This document shows positions 37,697-49,396 of a stretch of DNA of 64,000 nucleotides, piece by piece; position 1 is the stretch's first letter, and every line of letters starts with the position of its first letter. The stretch is from positions 16,163,501-16,227,500 of the forward strand of contig CM059582.1 of assembly GCA_030407085.1 (NCBI GenBank), in the 5' to 3' direction. Source of the DNA: Trichopria drosophilae. Its lineage: Eukaryota; Arthropoda; Insecta; Hymenoptera; Diapriidae. A program made the position numbers and the translations under genes. The notes under the pieces are model-generated. The model had not been told where the DNA came from. It did no database searches and saw only the letters and a program-made list of their open reading frames with translations.

Positions 37697-38013
37697 TTAC
37701 CACCAGTGTGACTTCCTGTACTGGATGGTTACAGGCACGGGGTAGGGTTTAGGGACGTGGTATGGTACAGCTATGTGGACCGGAAATGGCCTGTCTACCC
37801 TAACTACTTTTTCCACTGGGTAGGCTACGTGGACCGGGTAGGGCACGGGACGATCTACATGGACGGGAACGTGAATGGGCCGATCCACGTGGACGATCTT
37901 CTCCACTTCCACGGGGTACGGCTTCGGTACGGAGATTGCTACTGGAACTGGAATCTGTTTCGTGACAGTCTGAACCAGAGGAACAGCAACTGGCACCGGC
38001 AGTGGAACACCAC
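37697..38013 (-). CDS. PVPV gene exon 2: repeat domain
   Basis: Residues 106-210. The TTTACAG acceptor at 38014-38020 is followed by GTGGTGTTCC. It codes for alternating Pro-Val with His/Asp-Arg spacers (HVDRPIHVPVHVDRPVPYP). The repeats leave long open shadows on the opposite strand that are not genes. Confidence 0.8.
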
Positions 38014-41000
38014 CTGTAAACAAAGTCATTTGTTAAATAAAAACTTGAATAACATTGGTAATCAAAGGTTGCAAATTGATGACACCTAACTATAGTTTCA
38101 ACGTTCAAATAATATTAGAATGTATCATCAGTTCTATTAGAATTCTAAACTTGAAATACAGTGAAATCCCTCGAGTTGGCCTTCAATGGGACTTCCTGTC
38201 GCACTGGGCAGCGATATGTCCCACCCATTTTCTTGTCACGTGATTATTAAGCAGGCCTCTACTTATACACATTTTGTACATATCAATAAATGTTTTCTCG
38301 TGTCAATTAGCGAGGGTAAAGGAGATAAACGTAGGAGCGATACCAACTCGAAGGGTTGTACGGTACTAGTATTTATTTTAGTACAAAATTAATATTTTTA
38401 TAAAAAATATAATCCTAAAAATATAAAACCCAATAAGAATTTATATTAAATAACATGTACATACTTTCTAAATTTGAATAAGTCGAAAATTATGAATTCA
38501 TAAACAAAAAGTGGGTTACTCATCTAATTAGTAATCAATTTAACTAATAATGTCTTTAAGGGGGTTCTAAAGTGGACTTCTCAACGAGATTTTGGCATGA
38601 AATTTATTCCCGTTTTATCTCTGCCGTTTCTATATTGTCATGTTGGCAGCGATCATATGAAATGTTTACTTCTGCTGTTATAGAGCCAAAATTTCGAAAA
38701 ATTGGTACAAATTATTTCTTTACTTTTACATAATTACTAATAAGGCACTATTATTTGATCATCTCAATATTTCTGCGTTGAAATACAGGAGTTTATTACA
38801 AATACAGGAGAGCAATTACCATGAAAAACGCTTTTTGACAGCAATTCTATGGAAATTACAAATATGCCGAATTTTGCACAATCCTTTTTCGAGCAGTAAT
38901 CGCAGCAAACTTTTGGAAATTAATTTTTTATTTTCGGTTCTGTTAATGTTAATTTTTTACCAAGAAATATCGAAACCTTTTAAAAAATCTAGAGCTTATG
39001 GGGTACCTAAAATAGACAAACATAATAATGTTTTATTTTTTAGGATGATATTTTTTATGTAAAAGAACTATTACGTAAACATTAATCATTTTGTAAACAC
39101 ACGGAAAAACTATAGTAGTTGGAACTACTAACTAGATATTTGCATAAAACACAGCCATCGTTTTTAGTTAATTTTACTATCTTAATAGTAACCTCAACAA
39201 ATTGGATAGCCAAGCCTACTATTTAAATAGTAAAATCAACTAAAAATCATAGTTGTAACAAATGTCACTATTTAGGTAGTAAAATCAACTATATCTTTGT
39301 TCTACGCAGGAATAACCATCTTCAACCTAACGATAAGGTAAACATTTTTTTATTTTGGTTTATTATCAAAATGTTCAACTTTATTATTAACTTTTCAAAA
39401 TCAATCACTTTTCCTGTGTTTGAGTGTTTTATCTCAGCATCTTATTATAAAATATTGTATATTTACGGTATGTCATTTTAGATTTTAATAACTTTTTGAA
39501 GACGATCTAAGATTAAAAGACCGAAACACCAAACTTTAATTGAAATTCTCTTTTCTTCATCTATCAAACTAAACCCAAGAAACATTTAAGTAGTACAGTA
39601 GTTACATTTCTTTTTCAAAATATATTTTGGAATAAATTCGGAAATTCTCATCTAAACAATATAATCGTTTATTTAAGATCTTTAGTTTTGATGAAAGGAT
39701 AATTCAATAATTGGATTTATCAAACTTTCATATCATTTCTCTAAGCATCGTCCACTCTTCAAACCAATATGTAATTTACTTGACGTGGCCTTATTTACTA
39801 GAATTTAGTTACAGGTTTTCACTAGTTATAAAAATATACGTTTACTAAAAAATTGCTGTACCATATCAGAGCTAATTATTTAAAGGTGTATACAAAGAAA
39901 GTGAAGAGATTGAATAACTTAGAAATATCTTCAAATTATATACATTCAATTTTTGAAACATAGGATAGAGTTTAAATTACTATTAACATTAACACTATTT
40001 ACCATTTATAGTACTCTAAATCTGAATTGATTAAAAACTATTAATCTAAAATTAAAAGTTGGTTACTATCAGTTATTTCTTTACTAAAACATATAGTCAA
40101 AAACGACTAAAATATTTGTAAAGTGCTACTACATTACTCTACATGTCGAAATTCAATATTATAGTTAAGTAATTTTTAGAATTAATAACATGTAAGTAGC
40201 TTTTCATTATTTATTAGTAAAACTTATTACTAATTAAAATAGGGACCAACTTTTTGTCTCTTAATTAGTAGTAAACTATTTCAGATTTAAAGAGTAAAAT
40301 ATGCGCAAGCAATAGCAAGTGGTATTTAATACTATTACAAAAATTATATGGATACTATTTTTGCTCAAAAATGTTCCAAATCCGAGTTAATAATTGTGAA
40401 GGTATTTATTATATTTTTATTGTTTAAAATTTTAAATAAATATTTCTGTCTGTAATAAGTCGCCAAGTCTTCAAAAAGTAAATATTTAGATTCATCTACG
40501 GTCTAAGATTAACCTAAGAGTATAATACTGGATTGTTTCTAATTTAAGTTTGAGATTTTTATCTTTAGGATAATAAACAAAGCTTGCATAATTCATATGT
40601 GATTTTACTAGGCTTTTAATGAGCTGAATTAATGTTTCAGCTCCCCATCGAATTCCACGAATCAATTTAAAAATATTTATATTTCAAAAGCAAGAAGTTC
40701 TTATTTTTTCAATATGGGACTTAAATTTGATGTCATAGTCGAAACTAATACCTAAAATGTTGATAGATAGTAAGTATTTCTGACAGTAATAAGTAGTCTT
40801 CAAAAAAACTTCATTTAATAATATGTGAGTCAATTTTTACTTGGGCTGTTCCTGGAGGAATTTATTTTTTATTGAAATGTATGAGATGAGTTTTCTCAGG
40901 AACCAGATCTAAACCAATATTTTTAAAATTTACAGTTATGAATTCTATGACTTGTTCCATTGAATTTATACTTATTTTAGAATCAGAAGCAGAGATAAAT

Positions 41001-42841
41001 AAAGAAATATCCGCAACGAATAGGGAATCAGAGCGTTTGTAAGATTTTTCATAAAATTGACGATTTTTTTATGAAACCCTGAATCAGCTCATTTTGATCA
41101 AAGAATATTCCCCAAAACGTTATCATACGCACCTTTCACCCATTTATTAGATATTATGAAATTGATGTCAATCATTCTAGTATTCGATGCATCTACACTA
41201 AATTTACTATTATTTATCATGAAAGTCACGAATGTTAAATAGACGTAAAACCCTAGAAATCAAAATACGATTATTTTACTATATGACTATATTAGAAGCG
41301 TTTTTTCTTTTGAAATGGCTGGATTTTCATAAATTTTAGTGAAATTTTTAAAGTTGATAATCATTTTTATACGTAAAACGAGAGGTCATATAATTAATTG
41401 TCATATTCCATTGCAGTGCATAGAATTCTGAAAAAAATAAATTAATTTGCAAAAAAAATAAAAATATAAAATGGTGGATATCTTTATGATTTATGAACGG
41501 ATTTGGGTTAAACCCACAATAGCAAAATTTACACGCAGCTCTGGAAAAGTCAAATTTTATTGGCCAGTGTATCTTCTTACTTTTACATTTGTAACGTTTT
41601 ATAATATATTTAATATTTTATATCATATGTACGTGTAAATAATTGTTGCTATGAAACGTATTTAAGTTTTATATAAAACCTATAAATCATAAAGACAGAG
41701 ATCGCGGAGGTCGAGTGAAAATTATTCAGTGAAAAACTGGGTTACTGAAAGTTTTGCTATCGACGCAATGTAATAACTGTCTTAAAAATGACATAGTATA
41801 ATCATGACACTTTCTCGAATAAATATGAAAGAATGATAAATTCCTGCACTCTTAGAAATCAAACTAAGTAGGTATAATATTGAAAAAATTGGCTGTTAAT
41901 TTGTCTGATCGAATCAAAATTGTGATTAGAGGTATCTAACTACAGAGTAATTTGATCCGACAATAGATTTTTATTCTCGATTGTATTATTTAATATACAG
42001 CGTGTCCAAGAAGTTACCAGCAATAGTTTCAAATTTAGATGTCATGTGATATTTCTAGAAAAAAAAGTCCTGTAGCAAAATTGGATTTCAGGAAGTTTTG
42101 AAAAAAATCCCCTTTTTTTGCAATTAATTACCTCTGCTAGCTTTAAAGTTAGTTTGATGAGTGGGAGCTCATTTTAAAGATTTTTTTAAGCCTTGTAATT
42201 TATTTTGGGTTTCTACAAAACGATGGACAAAATTTGTTATTTTTGCGTTTGGCGTATTCGTGTGTACTGCAAGAAAAAAGTTGTTTCTCAGAAACCATGC
42301 AATTAAGAGAAAAAACACAAGACATATTTTCTGGCAACGATTTTGCTTTGAATCCGACCATTTGTTTTCCTTTTAGATATTTAAAGTTTTGAGGATTGTT
42401 AATAAGCGACTTAAAATGTCCCGTTCGGTGTTTGAAAAATTAACGTAAAGTTACTAGAAGGATCTCAAACTACTATTGAACAGTGCCCTGAAGGTCCTTT
42501 TGAACAATTTGCAAATTTATCATACCATCTTGTGGATGAGGAAGGAGCGGTCCAGGCACCACGGAATCCGGTGGAGGATTTTCAACAACCGGATGAATTT
42601 GTGGATAGTCCGGTTCAACCGGCGATAGGCCAAACACATGTTGATGATCATCAAGTTGAGGATGTAGTCCATATGTCAAAGTATCAATCACACCACGCTT
42701 ATCGTGTCTTTTTGGGTAAAACGCATATCTGAAAGGCCTCCTCGGCATCTTAAATCGATTTTCTACCGTCACAGCATCTCCCGGCAGAAGCCATAACAAA
42801 AAACACAACAAATGTACACAAATTATATATTTACGTAACAT
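37697..42841 (-). CDS. Secreted proline/valine-rich (PVPV) cuticle-type protein, 2 exons, 210 aa
   Basis: Predicted extracellular structural protein. Residues 1-23 form a signal peptide (MLRKYIICVHLLCFLLWLLP). A basic site, KRHDKRG near 44-50, resembles a furin-type cut. A Pro-rich acidic linker ends in PGPLLPHPQD. Exon 2 is then a run of PVPV, VHVDRPV and PYPV repeats, ending RKSHWW. Such repeats are typical of insect cuticular proteins (the Vajk group is one resemblance, not proven). The exon join is a prediction: the GTATGA donor (42520-42525) and TTTACAG acceptor keep phase 1 and read QDGGVPLPVP. The alternative is that exon 1 reads on 17 codons to a stop at 42473. It is paired head to head with the gene at 52.4 kb, which has the same signal peptide-KRG-PVPV layout. 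Confidence 0.72.
38158..38367. mobile_element. Degenerate Tigger-like MITE
   Basis: The left end CAGTGAAATCCCTCGAGTTGG is imperfectly inverted at the right as CCAACTCGAAGGGTTGTACGG. About 210 bp. The right edge is eroded, so the limits are rough. Confidence 0.4.
39098..40300. mobile_element. Candidate MITE with ACTATTTAAATAGT-type subterminal palindromes
   Basis: 39110-39300 and 39970-40300 are filled with short palindromic units (actatttaaatagtaaaatcaac, tttactatcttaatagtaa, actaattaaaatag). No reverse transcriptase or transposase lies between. The exact ends are not resolved. Confidence 0.35.
40480..41060 (-). pseudogene. Jockey-type non-LTR retrotransposon remnant: C-terminal half of reverse transcriptase
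   Basis: Minus-strand translation reads DSLFVADISLFISASDSK (the FADD catalytic box with the first Asp changed, here VAD), EKTHLIHFNKK, then ILGISFDYDIKFKSHIEKI and SHMNYASFVYYPKD before a stop. This order (RT box, ILGV-D, SHI-YAS-VYYP) is characteristic of Jockey-clade reverse transcriptases. Stops and frame changes show it is dead. Confidence 0.7.
42526..42841 (-). CDS. PVPV gene exon 1: signal peptide and pro-region
   Basis: 316 nt, residues 1-105 plus one base. The ATG at 42841 is the first in this frame and places the hydrophobic signal peptide at the very N-terminus. The same frame is open upstream, but only with non-ATG codons. A short out-of-frame ATG with a quick stop lies about 95 nt upstream and may be a uORF. 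Confidence 0.75.
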
Positions 42842-42998
42842 CGCGCACGTTGCTTTTGGACTTTTAATAGATTGTCTTCTCTTTATTAGCACCGTTATGG
42901 AGTACGTGCTCAAAAAATGATCGCGGCGAAATTCATGCTGTTCCAACCAGAAGCGAGGCCGGGGAAAAACTGCGTTGATTCGTTATGGTGACCCACAA

Positions 42999-43006
42999 TA
43001 TTTATA
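42999..43006 (-). promoter_or_regulatory. TATA box of the PVPV gene
   Basis: CCTATAAATATT on the minus strand, about 158 nt upstream of the ATG. It would give a start near 42972-42975 (ATCAACGCAG) and a 5' UTR of about 130 nt. The surrounding 42860-43230 is GC-richer than the neighbourhood, as expected of a promoter. Confidence 0.6.
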
Positions 43007-43234
43007 GGTCTCACTTTGATGTGACAGTTGGAACGTGGTGTACGCACGACGGATGACAATCGGTGTCGTCATGGACGAAAGAAAGACTTTCGCTATTTCT
43101 AATCCTTGGCCAAAGTTCAAGTTGAATAAGGAGTGAAATGCCGTGGCAATATTTTTATAACATGGAAGTGTCCAACCGGCAAACGTGCGTACTAATTTCG
43201 TTGTCCAAACAGATTTTTTCACTAAACGTGTCAT

Positions 43235-43839
43235 TATGTAAACAATGCATTTTTTACCTACATTGTCTCATACAAATATTAATAATTCAAATCTGTAAAT
43301 GGGGTTGATGTTCATGTTAATGGTACAAGTAAATATGAAATTGGTAATTTCAATGTAGAAACTTGTCTATTCAATCCATATGTGTTGCAAAGACGTTGGA
43401 AAAGCATGTTGAGAAAAGATATACCTTTTACTATTAATTTTTTAATTATTTTTTGGTTACATTTTGTAATATTTAACATTTTACAATAATTATATGATAA
43501 ATTATATAGACCGAAACCGTTTCAATTCGTGGTGGCAGACCGAATCATGTTAAGAATTAACTTCATGATTTTTTAAATTTTTCTACACAAAATTTTTTAT
43601 TTTTTACAAATTACCTACTTAAGGTTTTTTCAACAATAGAAATTTGTCAAAATTTTGTATTCGAAGGCTTGGATTATCCTCAATTTTTAATCCTGTTTTG
43701 GCTTATTTTGTTGCATTTTTCGTAGTTTTTAACAATATGTCTCAAAAAATGAAAAATGTTCTTTATTTATTTATAAACAAGCCGTACTGTCCTTAATACA
43801 CAAAAAATATTACGAACATAAAATTACAAACGATACTAT
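43235..43839. other. AT-rich intergenic DNA upstream of the PVPV promoter; nothing seen
   Basis: No coding, element end or tandem repeat recognised. Confidence 0.35.
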
Positions 43840-44010
43840 AGTTATGTCGCAGGCAAAATTCACTTGCGACAAGTGGAAATCCGCTTACCCAAGTGGAATA
43901 ATCCGCTTGATCATATAACAAAAGGATTTCCACTTGTAGCAAGAAGATTTCCACTTGCAGCAAGAGGATTTCCATTTGCGGCAAGAGAATTCCGCTTGCG
44001 ACGAAAGATG
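43840..44010. repeat. Minisatellite-like block of GATTTCCACTTG units
   Basis: About six imperfect units of roughly 24 bp built on gatttccacttgcagcaaga, with the first units in the opposite orientation (gacaagtggaaatccgctt). The block folds back on itself. Confidence 0.55.
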
Positions 44011-44099
44011 TTTTAAGAGTATTAATTTTGTACTGCAGTATATGGTGACCTAATTGAGGACGCATATTTAAGGTGAGGAATAACTTACTTGATTAAGCT

Positions 44100-44937
44100 T
44101 GCTGTGGTACTACATCAGAGAGAACCTTACAAGACGATGAGATGCCATTCATAATTTTTACTTTTTGAATCCTATTTGTCAAATAGAACTGAAGCCATCG
44201 CATAAAGAAGCTGGGAAAACCAAGATGTTTAACCTTACTCAATAAGATTCAATGGCTGATAGCATCAAATTCTAAATATCTATCGAAAAGTCTAAATAAA
44301 TGGTGTCAATAAATGGTGAAAGCATGTTGGATGTTTATAATGTATTTAGATAATCCTTCATATAATTTGTTTGCAATAATGGAGTCAAGCAATTGCAGAA
44401 TGTGAGTAATTTCGGCTACTAGGCGATAATTTTCCACATTGTTAATGTCCCATTCTGAAAAATAGGGTGATAAGTACAATTTAATGAAGCATTAAATAGA
44501 TAACATAATGCTCGTTGTCTTTAGATTCTTAGTAGCATATTTTATCTCATTAAAAGAGATCAAAAATAGATTGATCGAATTACTCGAAGCTGTATCTACT
44601 AATAAAAGATTAAAATTTTAATCTGCTGAATAAACTGAACTGTTGAATAAGACAGCTACATCGTTATGGTCTGAGGGGAAATTGTTAAGGAAGTTCACCT
44701 TAGATGACAGTGTGATACTAAGACTTGTTGAATTTATAAAAGCGACCAAAAGGATTTAATGTTTTCTTTCGAATTCGCTAAAATGTCTGCCATATAAGTT
44801 TTATAAAGCTCTTTAGAGAATTTCAGACAACAAGCGCGAAAGCGCTTAAATCCAATATAATCCGCAGAATCTAAATCTTTTCCAACATGAATTTTTTTCT
44901 TGTTAAAAACACCTTTCAATTCATTGTTATGTATCAA
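44100..44937 (-). pseudogene. Jockey-type retrotransposon remnant: linker and N-terminal half of reverse transcriptase
   Basis: The minus strand reads NELKGVFNKKKIHVGKD, RFRACCLKFSKELYKTYM and KENIKSFWSLL, the basic linker between endonuclease and reverse transcriptase. After a stop it continues with NVENYRLVAEITHILQLLDS and a degenerate end VLSDVVPQQ (counterpart of GVPQGS). In-frame stops interrupt it. It stops about where the 40.5-41.1 kb fragment would start, in the same orientation. Confidence 0.65.
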
Positions 44938-47900
44938 GGAGAGAAATGATTCAAAGTAAATCGCATTAACAGTATATATTTAATGATGCTGTTATGCAAA
45001 ATACTATAAACATCAATAATCAATAACAATAATTCAATTTTTTTTTACAACAAATTTTTTCTAAAAACCTTAAAAATATTCAGGATTTAAAGATAATTAT
45101 TCGTGCAACTTACCAAAACAATTTCATTTTCTATTTCTCTTTCGCGAAGAAAAAAAAAAGCTGTTTTCAATTTTGTTTATCTTTTAAAATCTGCGGTTTA
45201 TATTATTTCCAGTTTTTTTTTTGTATAGAATTTAAGCGTAGTCGAGTGTGTAATATAATAATTGCGAGTGTTAAATTTTATTGACATATCTCACCGATTT
45301 TAAAAAATAGTTTTTTTTCCAATAAAGTGAAATAAAATGTTTACTTCGTTATGTAAACTGAGTCTGTATATGTTTGTGTTTTTTTTAATTAAAATTGTAA
45401 CGTTTCCAAAATGTTGATAATCTTGTTGATCTGTAATGTCATTCCAATTTTTATTTCTAATTTTTCACAAACATTTTATAAAAAGGTCGCGGTAAATATT
45501 AAACTTTAACAGTACATTAAAATAGAGAGAAAATCAACGAACCTTTTTACCTGAACGCCCATGTTATAAGAAGTAACATTTTTATATGTCTGTTTACAAA
45601 AGTAATTATTGCTTAAATGTTGACGGAAAGTATAGAGAAAAAAATATTACTTTTTTTTTGCTGTATTTCTTTTGTGTTCACATTTTAACATTTTGTATTC
45701 TGCAGAAACAAAAATCTTATTTATATAATTTACACATTTTTATAATTATTACGGCTTAATATGCTATTCGTAATTCCATGAAAATTTGTTTATAAATGAT
45801 ATTTAGAAATAGATTTGAAAATTACCCAATAGTAAACATTTACATTTTTATAGAATACATGTGTGATTGACAAAAATGCTAAAAGTAATATCGACTGATT
45901 ACTTTGAACTAACTAGTAGACTATGTAGTTACTCATAGCATCGCTTCTTTCTTTTCATACTTCTTGTTCCTATTTTTGCAATAGTCGATCAGTACAAAGT
46001 CATAAAAATATCTGACATAGTTATTGATTAAGTATTTTTACTTATTCATTGTTCTAGCAATGAATATCAAGCATGAACTTAAATACACGAGCCGTTTATT
46101 TTATTTGAGGGAGAAATGCTTCAGCTAAAACAATGATTTCGAAAGAGATTTCTGCAGCATATAACATTGACTCTCATAATAATTCTGAATTAACTAATTT
46201 CTTACTTTATGTTATTTTAAATAAAATTCAGTATCTAACCGAGTCCTAGTTTCTAGTGTAAGCTACGTAAAATGTGTTTGATAAATAAAAATGTTTATAT
46301 TCTTTTTAAAAACATTGAAATGAAATTTAAACTTTTTATAGAGAGAAAGTTTCTGTATTTTTCAATGAATTAAATTTTAATAAAATTCATTTAAGCAATA
46401 AAAGTGTTGAGTATACTTTAAAAAATGTATTATAAATGTTTAGTTACAAAAGTATCGCAATTTTCCAAATCGTCTTTACTGAAATTGCGATTATCTATCT
46501 TTCATATTAAATGTAAGAAATCATATCTGAAATTTCTGATATAAAACAAAATTAATAAATTAGAATTAGAATTTATCACTCGTTAGTAATTTCGATAAGT
46601 AGTTGTTCAATTATCTCGACGTTTAATTTGTTAATTTTTGTTAATTTTTTAAAAACCATTATTTTTTGGCTCGTTTGGAGATCGATATATGCAATTATTC
46701 TCCTTATGGATAAAACAAAATTATTAGTTGATATGACTTAAAATGGTAACTAAAATTTCAGTGACAGTCTCTTTAAGTAGACTTTAGTTAACTTCAAATC
46801 TTCATTAAAAATATCTATTAACCAACCTTGAAGGAATTGACAAATTCACACATCTGCACACGATGTGTTTCTATATCCTTAATTACGAATTGAATATAGA
46901 AAAGTCAAAATCGCTGCAATACAAAAGAATTCATTCCCGAATTTTTATATTTTTCCTAATTTTAGAATTTCCATCAGGGGATTATAAACTTTGCTTCTAA
47001 AACCTGCGTACCCATTTCTGAAAATTACTATTCCGTCTTCGATTATTACCAAACTATCTTTGAAAATTAGGAAACATATCAACATTTTCCGTAACGATAA
47101 CTATATCAAACTTGGTGGGAAAAATGCGATTAAATGTGTTAAAATGTGCGTTTTGGGAATATTTCCGTTGTCTTTGTAGCAAAAGCGAATTTACTTTGGA
47201 CAATCGCAGTATCATTTCCGAAGTACTGCGGAATACGATGGCGCTGATAGAATTTTCTTATCACGTCGCGTTTTCTAGAAAAGTGAGGTTAAGTATGTCA
47301 AAATGTGCGTTTTTGACACTATTTCCGTTGTGTGTAGCAAAACATAATTAACTTTAGTCTATCACAGCATAATTATACAAACAAAGGAAGAAAATGAAGC
47401 TCATTTAAGCCGATACATTTTCTTTCCATTCAAGTTCTGAGAAGTATGGTAAGTTCAAGTTAATGACACTATGTAAGCTTTCTGCAAGCGGCCAGTCATA
47501 AAAATTACTAATTTTACGGTCATTTATTCGTTATAGTTTGACAGATGAAAACAAAATTAACGACATACAAAAAAAAATAATAAAACGAAGAATAAAATTT
47601 TATAAGATTTGTTACTTAGGGTTTTCAGGATCGCTGATTACGAATCCGAAGTCAGCTTCTTGAAATTCAATATGGTGGATGAATTTTTAAAAATCGATGC
47701 AGATTTGCTGAAATGTAAAAATACTTTGAGATTTTTAGGGTCCCATATTGTAACCATTATGTCAGTTTTTCTAAATTTAAAATGGCGGGAGCAACGAGAT
47801 GGACGAATTTTTTAAAATTTGCGACCCCAAACACACGGTTAAATGTTTCAATTCTCTTTTGCCAAAACAAACTCGAAATATAGAAATATGGAAATATGGA

Positions 47901-49194
47901 AATAAGGAAAAGAATTATGGAAAAACGAACATATAACACATATAACCTCACTTTTCTCGAAAATGCAGAACGCTAGGAAAGTTGTGACATCGCCATCTTT
48001 TTTACTGAAAATCCCTTCAGAAACATAAGGGTGGCATTTCATTCGCATAAAAAAATTAGAATGTGCAGTGCAGTACAATCAGCGAATCGAAAAACCTTTG
48101 ACTAATATGCTTCAAGCGATTTCAGCAGTTCTTAATATTTCTGGAACTCTGTTCTTTTCGAATATTTTGCGAAATTTTGAAAAACCGTGGCTGTAAAAAT
48201 TTGTGACTGGAGTACGGGGTCCACGGGGTCCTTGGGATCCATAGATAAAAAGACATGTCAAATTTTGTTTATAACCTTCTCTATATTTAATAGAAATATA
48301 TTATGAACTTTGATTTCGAAAGAGTGATAAATTTTAGATTTTGAAAGAGTAAAAAATGTCTAGTGTAATGCGTTAAGGGCTTGCTGATTATTTTGTCATG
48401 CGGATTATTGTAATTAGTCAATAAAAAATAGTCACCCTGAACACAAACCATTAAAGACCATTAAAAAATGAAAAGTTTTAATACATTCATTATGGTTTGG
48501 ATTTTTATTACGTCTAATAGAAACCCGAGTAAGAATCTGAAATTGTTCTATCAATGAACTTATATTACGATGTTTTGCAGTTACAACTCTGCAACATGGA
48601 AAAATAAATGAGGTGCATGTGAGTGATATATAAAGCAGCTCGTAAATATAGTGACGTAAAGCACCTGCAGCTACGCCCAACGATTCATATGGATTCTTGG
48701 GCTGATGTCGTATATCCAATCGAAAGCGTAGGTAATTTCACCGGAAGTTATTCGCGTACTGACGATTGAAGAATACTAAGGTACTTAAAAATTAGGTTAC
48801 CAATGCTCCAAATTAATTTCAGAATCGTAATTAATGCACACTGTGTATCCAAGAAACAAAATTGTATTTAGTTTATTATAATAGTATAGTAATTAAAAAC
48901 ATTAAAGACAAAAATCTATATTAAAGGCATTTCTTAAAAAATTAAAAAATTCTACGTGGTAAACAAATTTAAAGGTACACGAACCGAATATCAGTGGAAT
49001 CAAACCCTTTAAAGACAAACTTGAAAATTTACAACTAAATGATGTAGTTTATCAAATTAATTGTAAAATTGTAATGGAGTATTTATAGATTAGACAGAAA
49101 GAATTTTTTTAAAAATAAGAACAGAAACAATATATTGAAGGTAAATACAAAAAAATTACATTACTTATTGTAGGTACGTTGCGATATAAGACTA
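44938..49194. other. Intergenic AT-rich DNA with repeat traces
   Basis: 47110-47350 contains two imperfect direct copies of a block with aaaatgtgcgttttgg and atttccgttgt. An inverted echo (aacctcacttttctcgaaaatg) lies at about 47945. 47620-47800 holds monomers of the dispersed 'aaaatggcgg / gggtcccatattg' repeat. 48432-48719 is open on the minus strand but matches no family I know. Confidence 0.3.
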
Positions 49195-49394
49195 CCCACA
49201 CAGCAAAATAGAAAAAGTTCAGAATGATTTCGAAATGTGCTCTAAAACAAGTCAGATAGCTAACTTTCTCAGGGAGTTCATAAAGATCTCATAATGACAT
49301 CATGTTCAGAAAACCCTCAGAAAGTGAGACATCTGACTTCTTTTAGAGCACATTTCGATATCATTCTGAACTCCTCTTTATTTTGCTATCTGGG
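49195..49394. mobile_element. 200-bp foldback MITE with TA target duplication
   Basis: CCCACACAGCAAAATA at the left and TATTTTGCTATCTGGG at the right are inverted, with TA on both sides (49193-49194 and 49395-49396). The arms continue for about 60 bp (TTCAGAATGAT, TCGAAATGTGCTCTAAAA and their inverses), so most of the element is a hairpin. Confidence 0.7.
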
Positions 49395-49396
49395 TA

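Larger units (their letters stand above)
38014..42525 (-). other. Intron of the PVPV gene (4.5 kb)
   Basis: Inferred from the exon join above. It contains a degenerate Tigger-like MITE (38158-38367), a lone TTAA-GGGGGTTCTAAAGTGG element end (38556), a palindrome-rich element (39098-40300) and a Jockey reverse-transcriptase remnant (40480-41060). A lone cagcgtgtccaagaagttacc at 41999-42019 resembles a mariner-type end. Nothing else seen. Confidence 0.6.

Noticed and set aside
37757..38108. Open frames opposite and beside the PVPV exon 2
   Set aside because: Caused by the repeated cca-gtt-type codons of the true exon; no independent support.
42842..42946. N-terminal extension of the PVPV protein from a TTG at 42946
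   Set aside because: No ATG in frame there, and it would bury the signal peptide; the ATG at 42841 is better.
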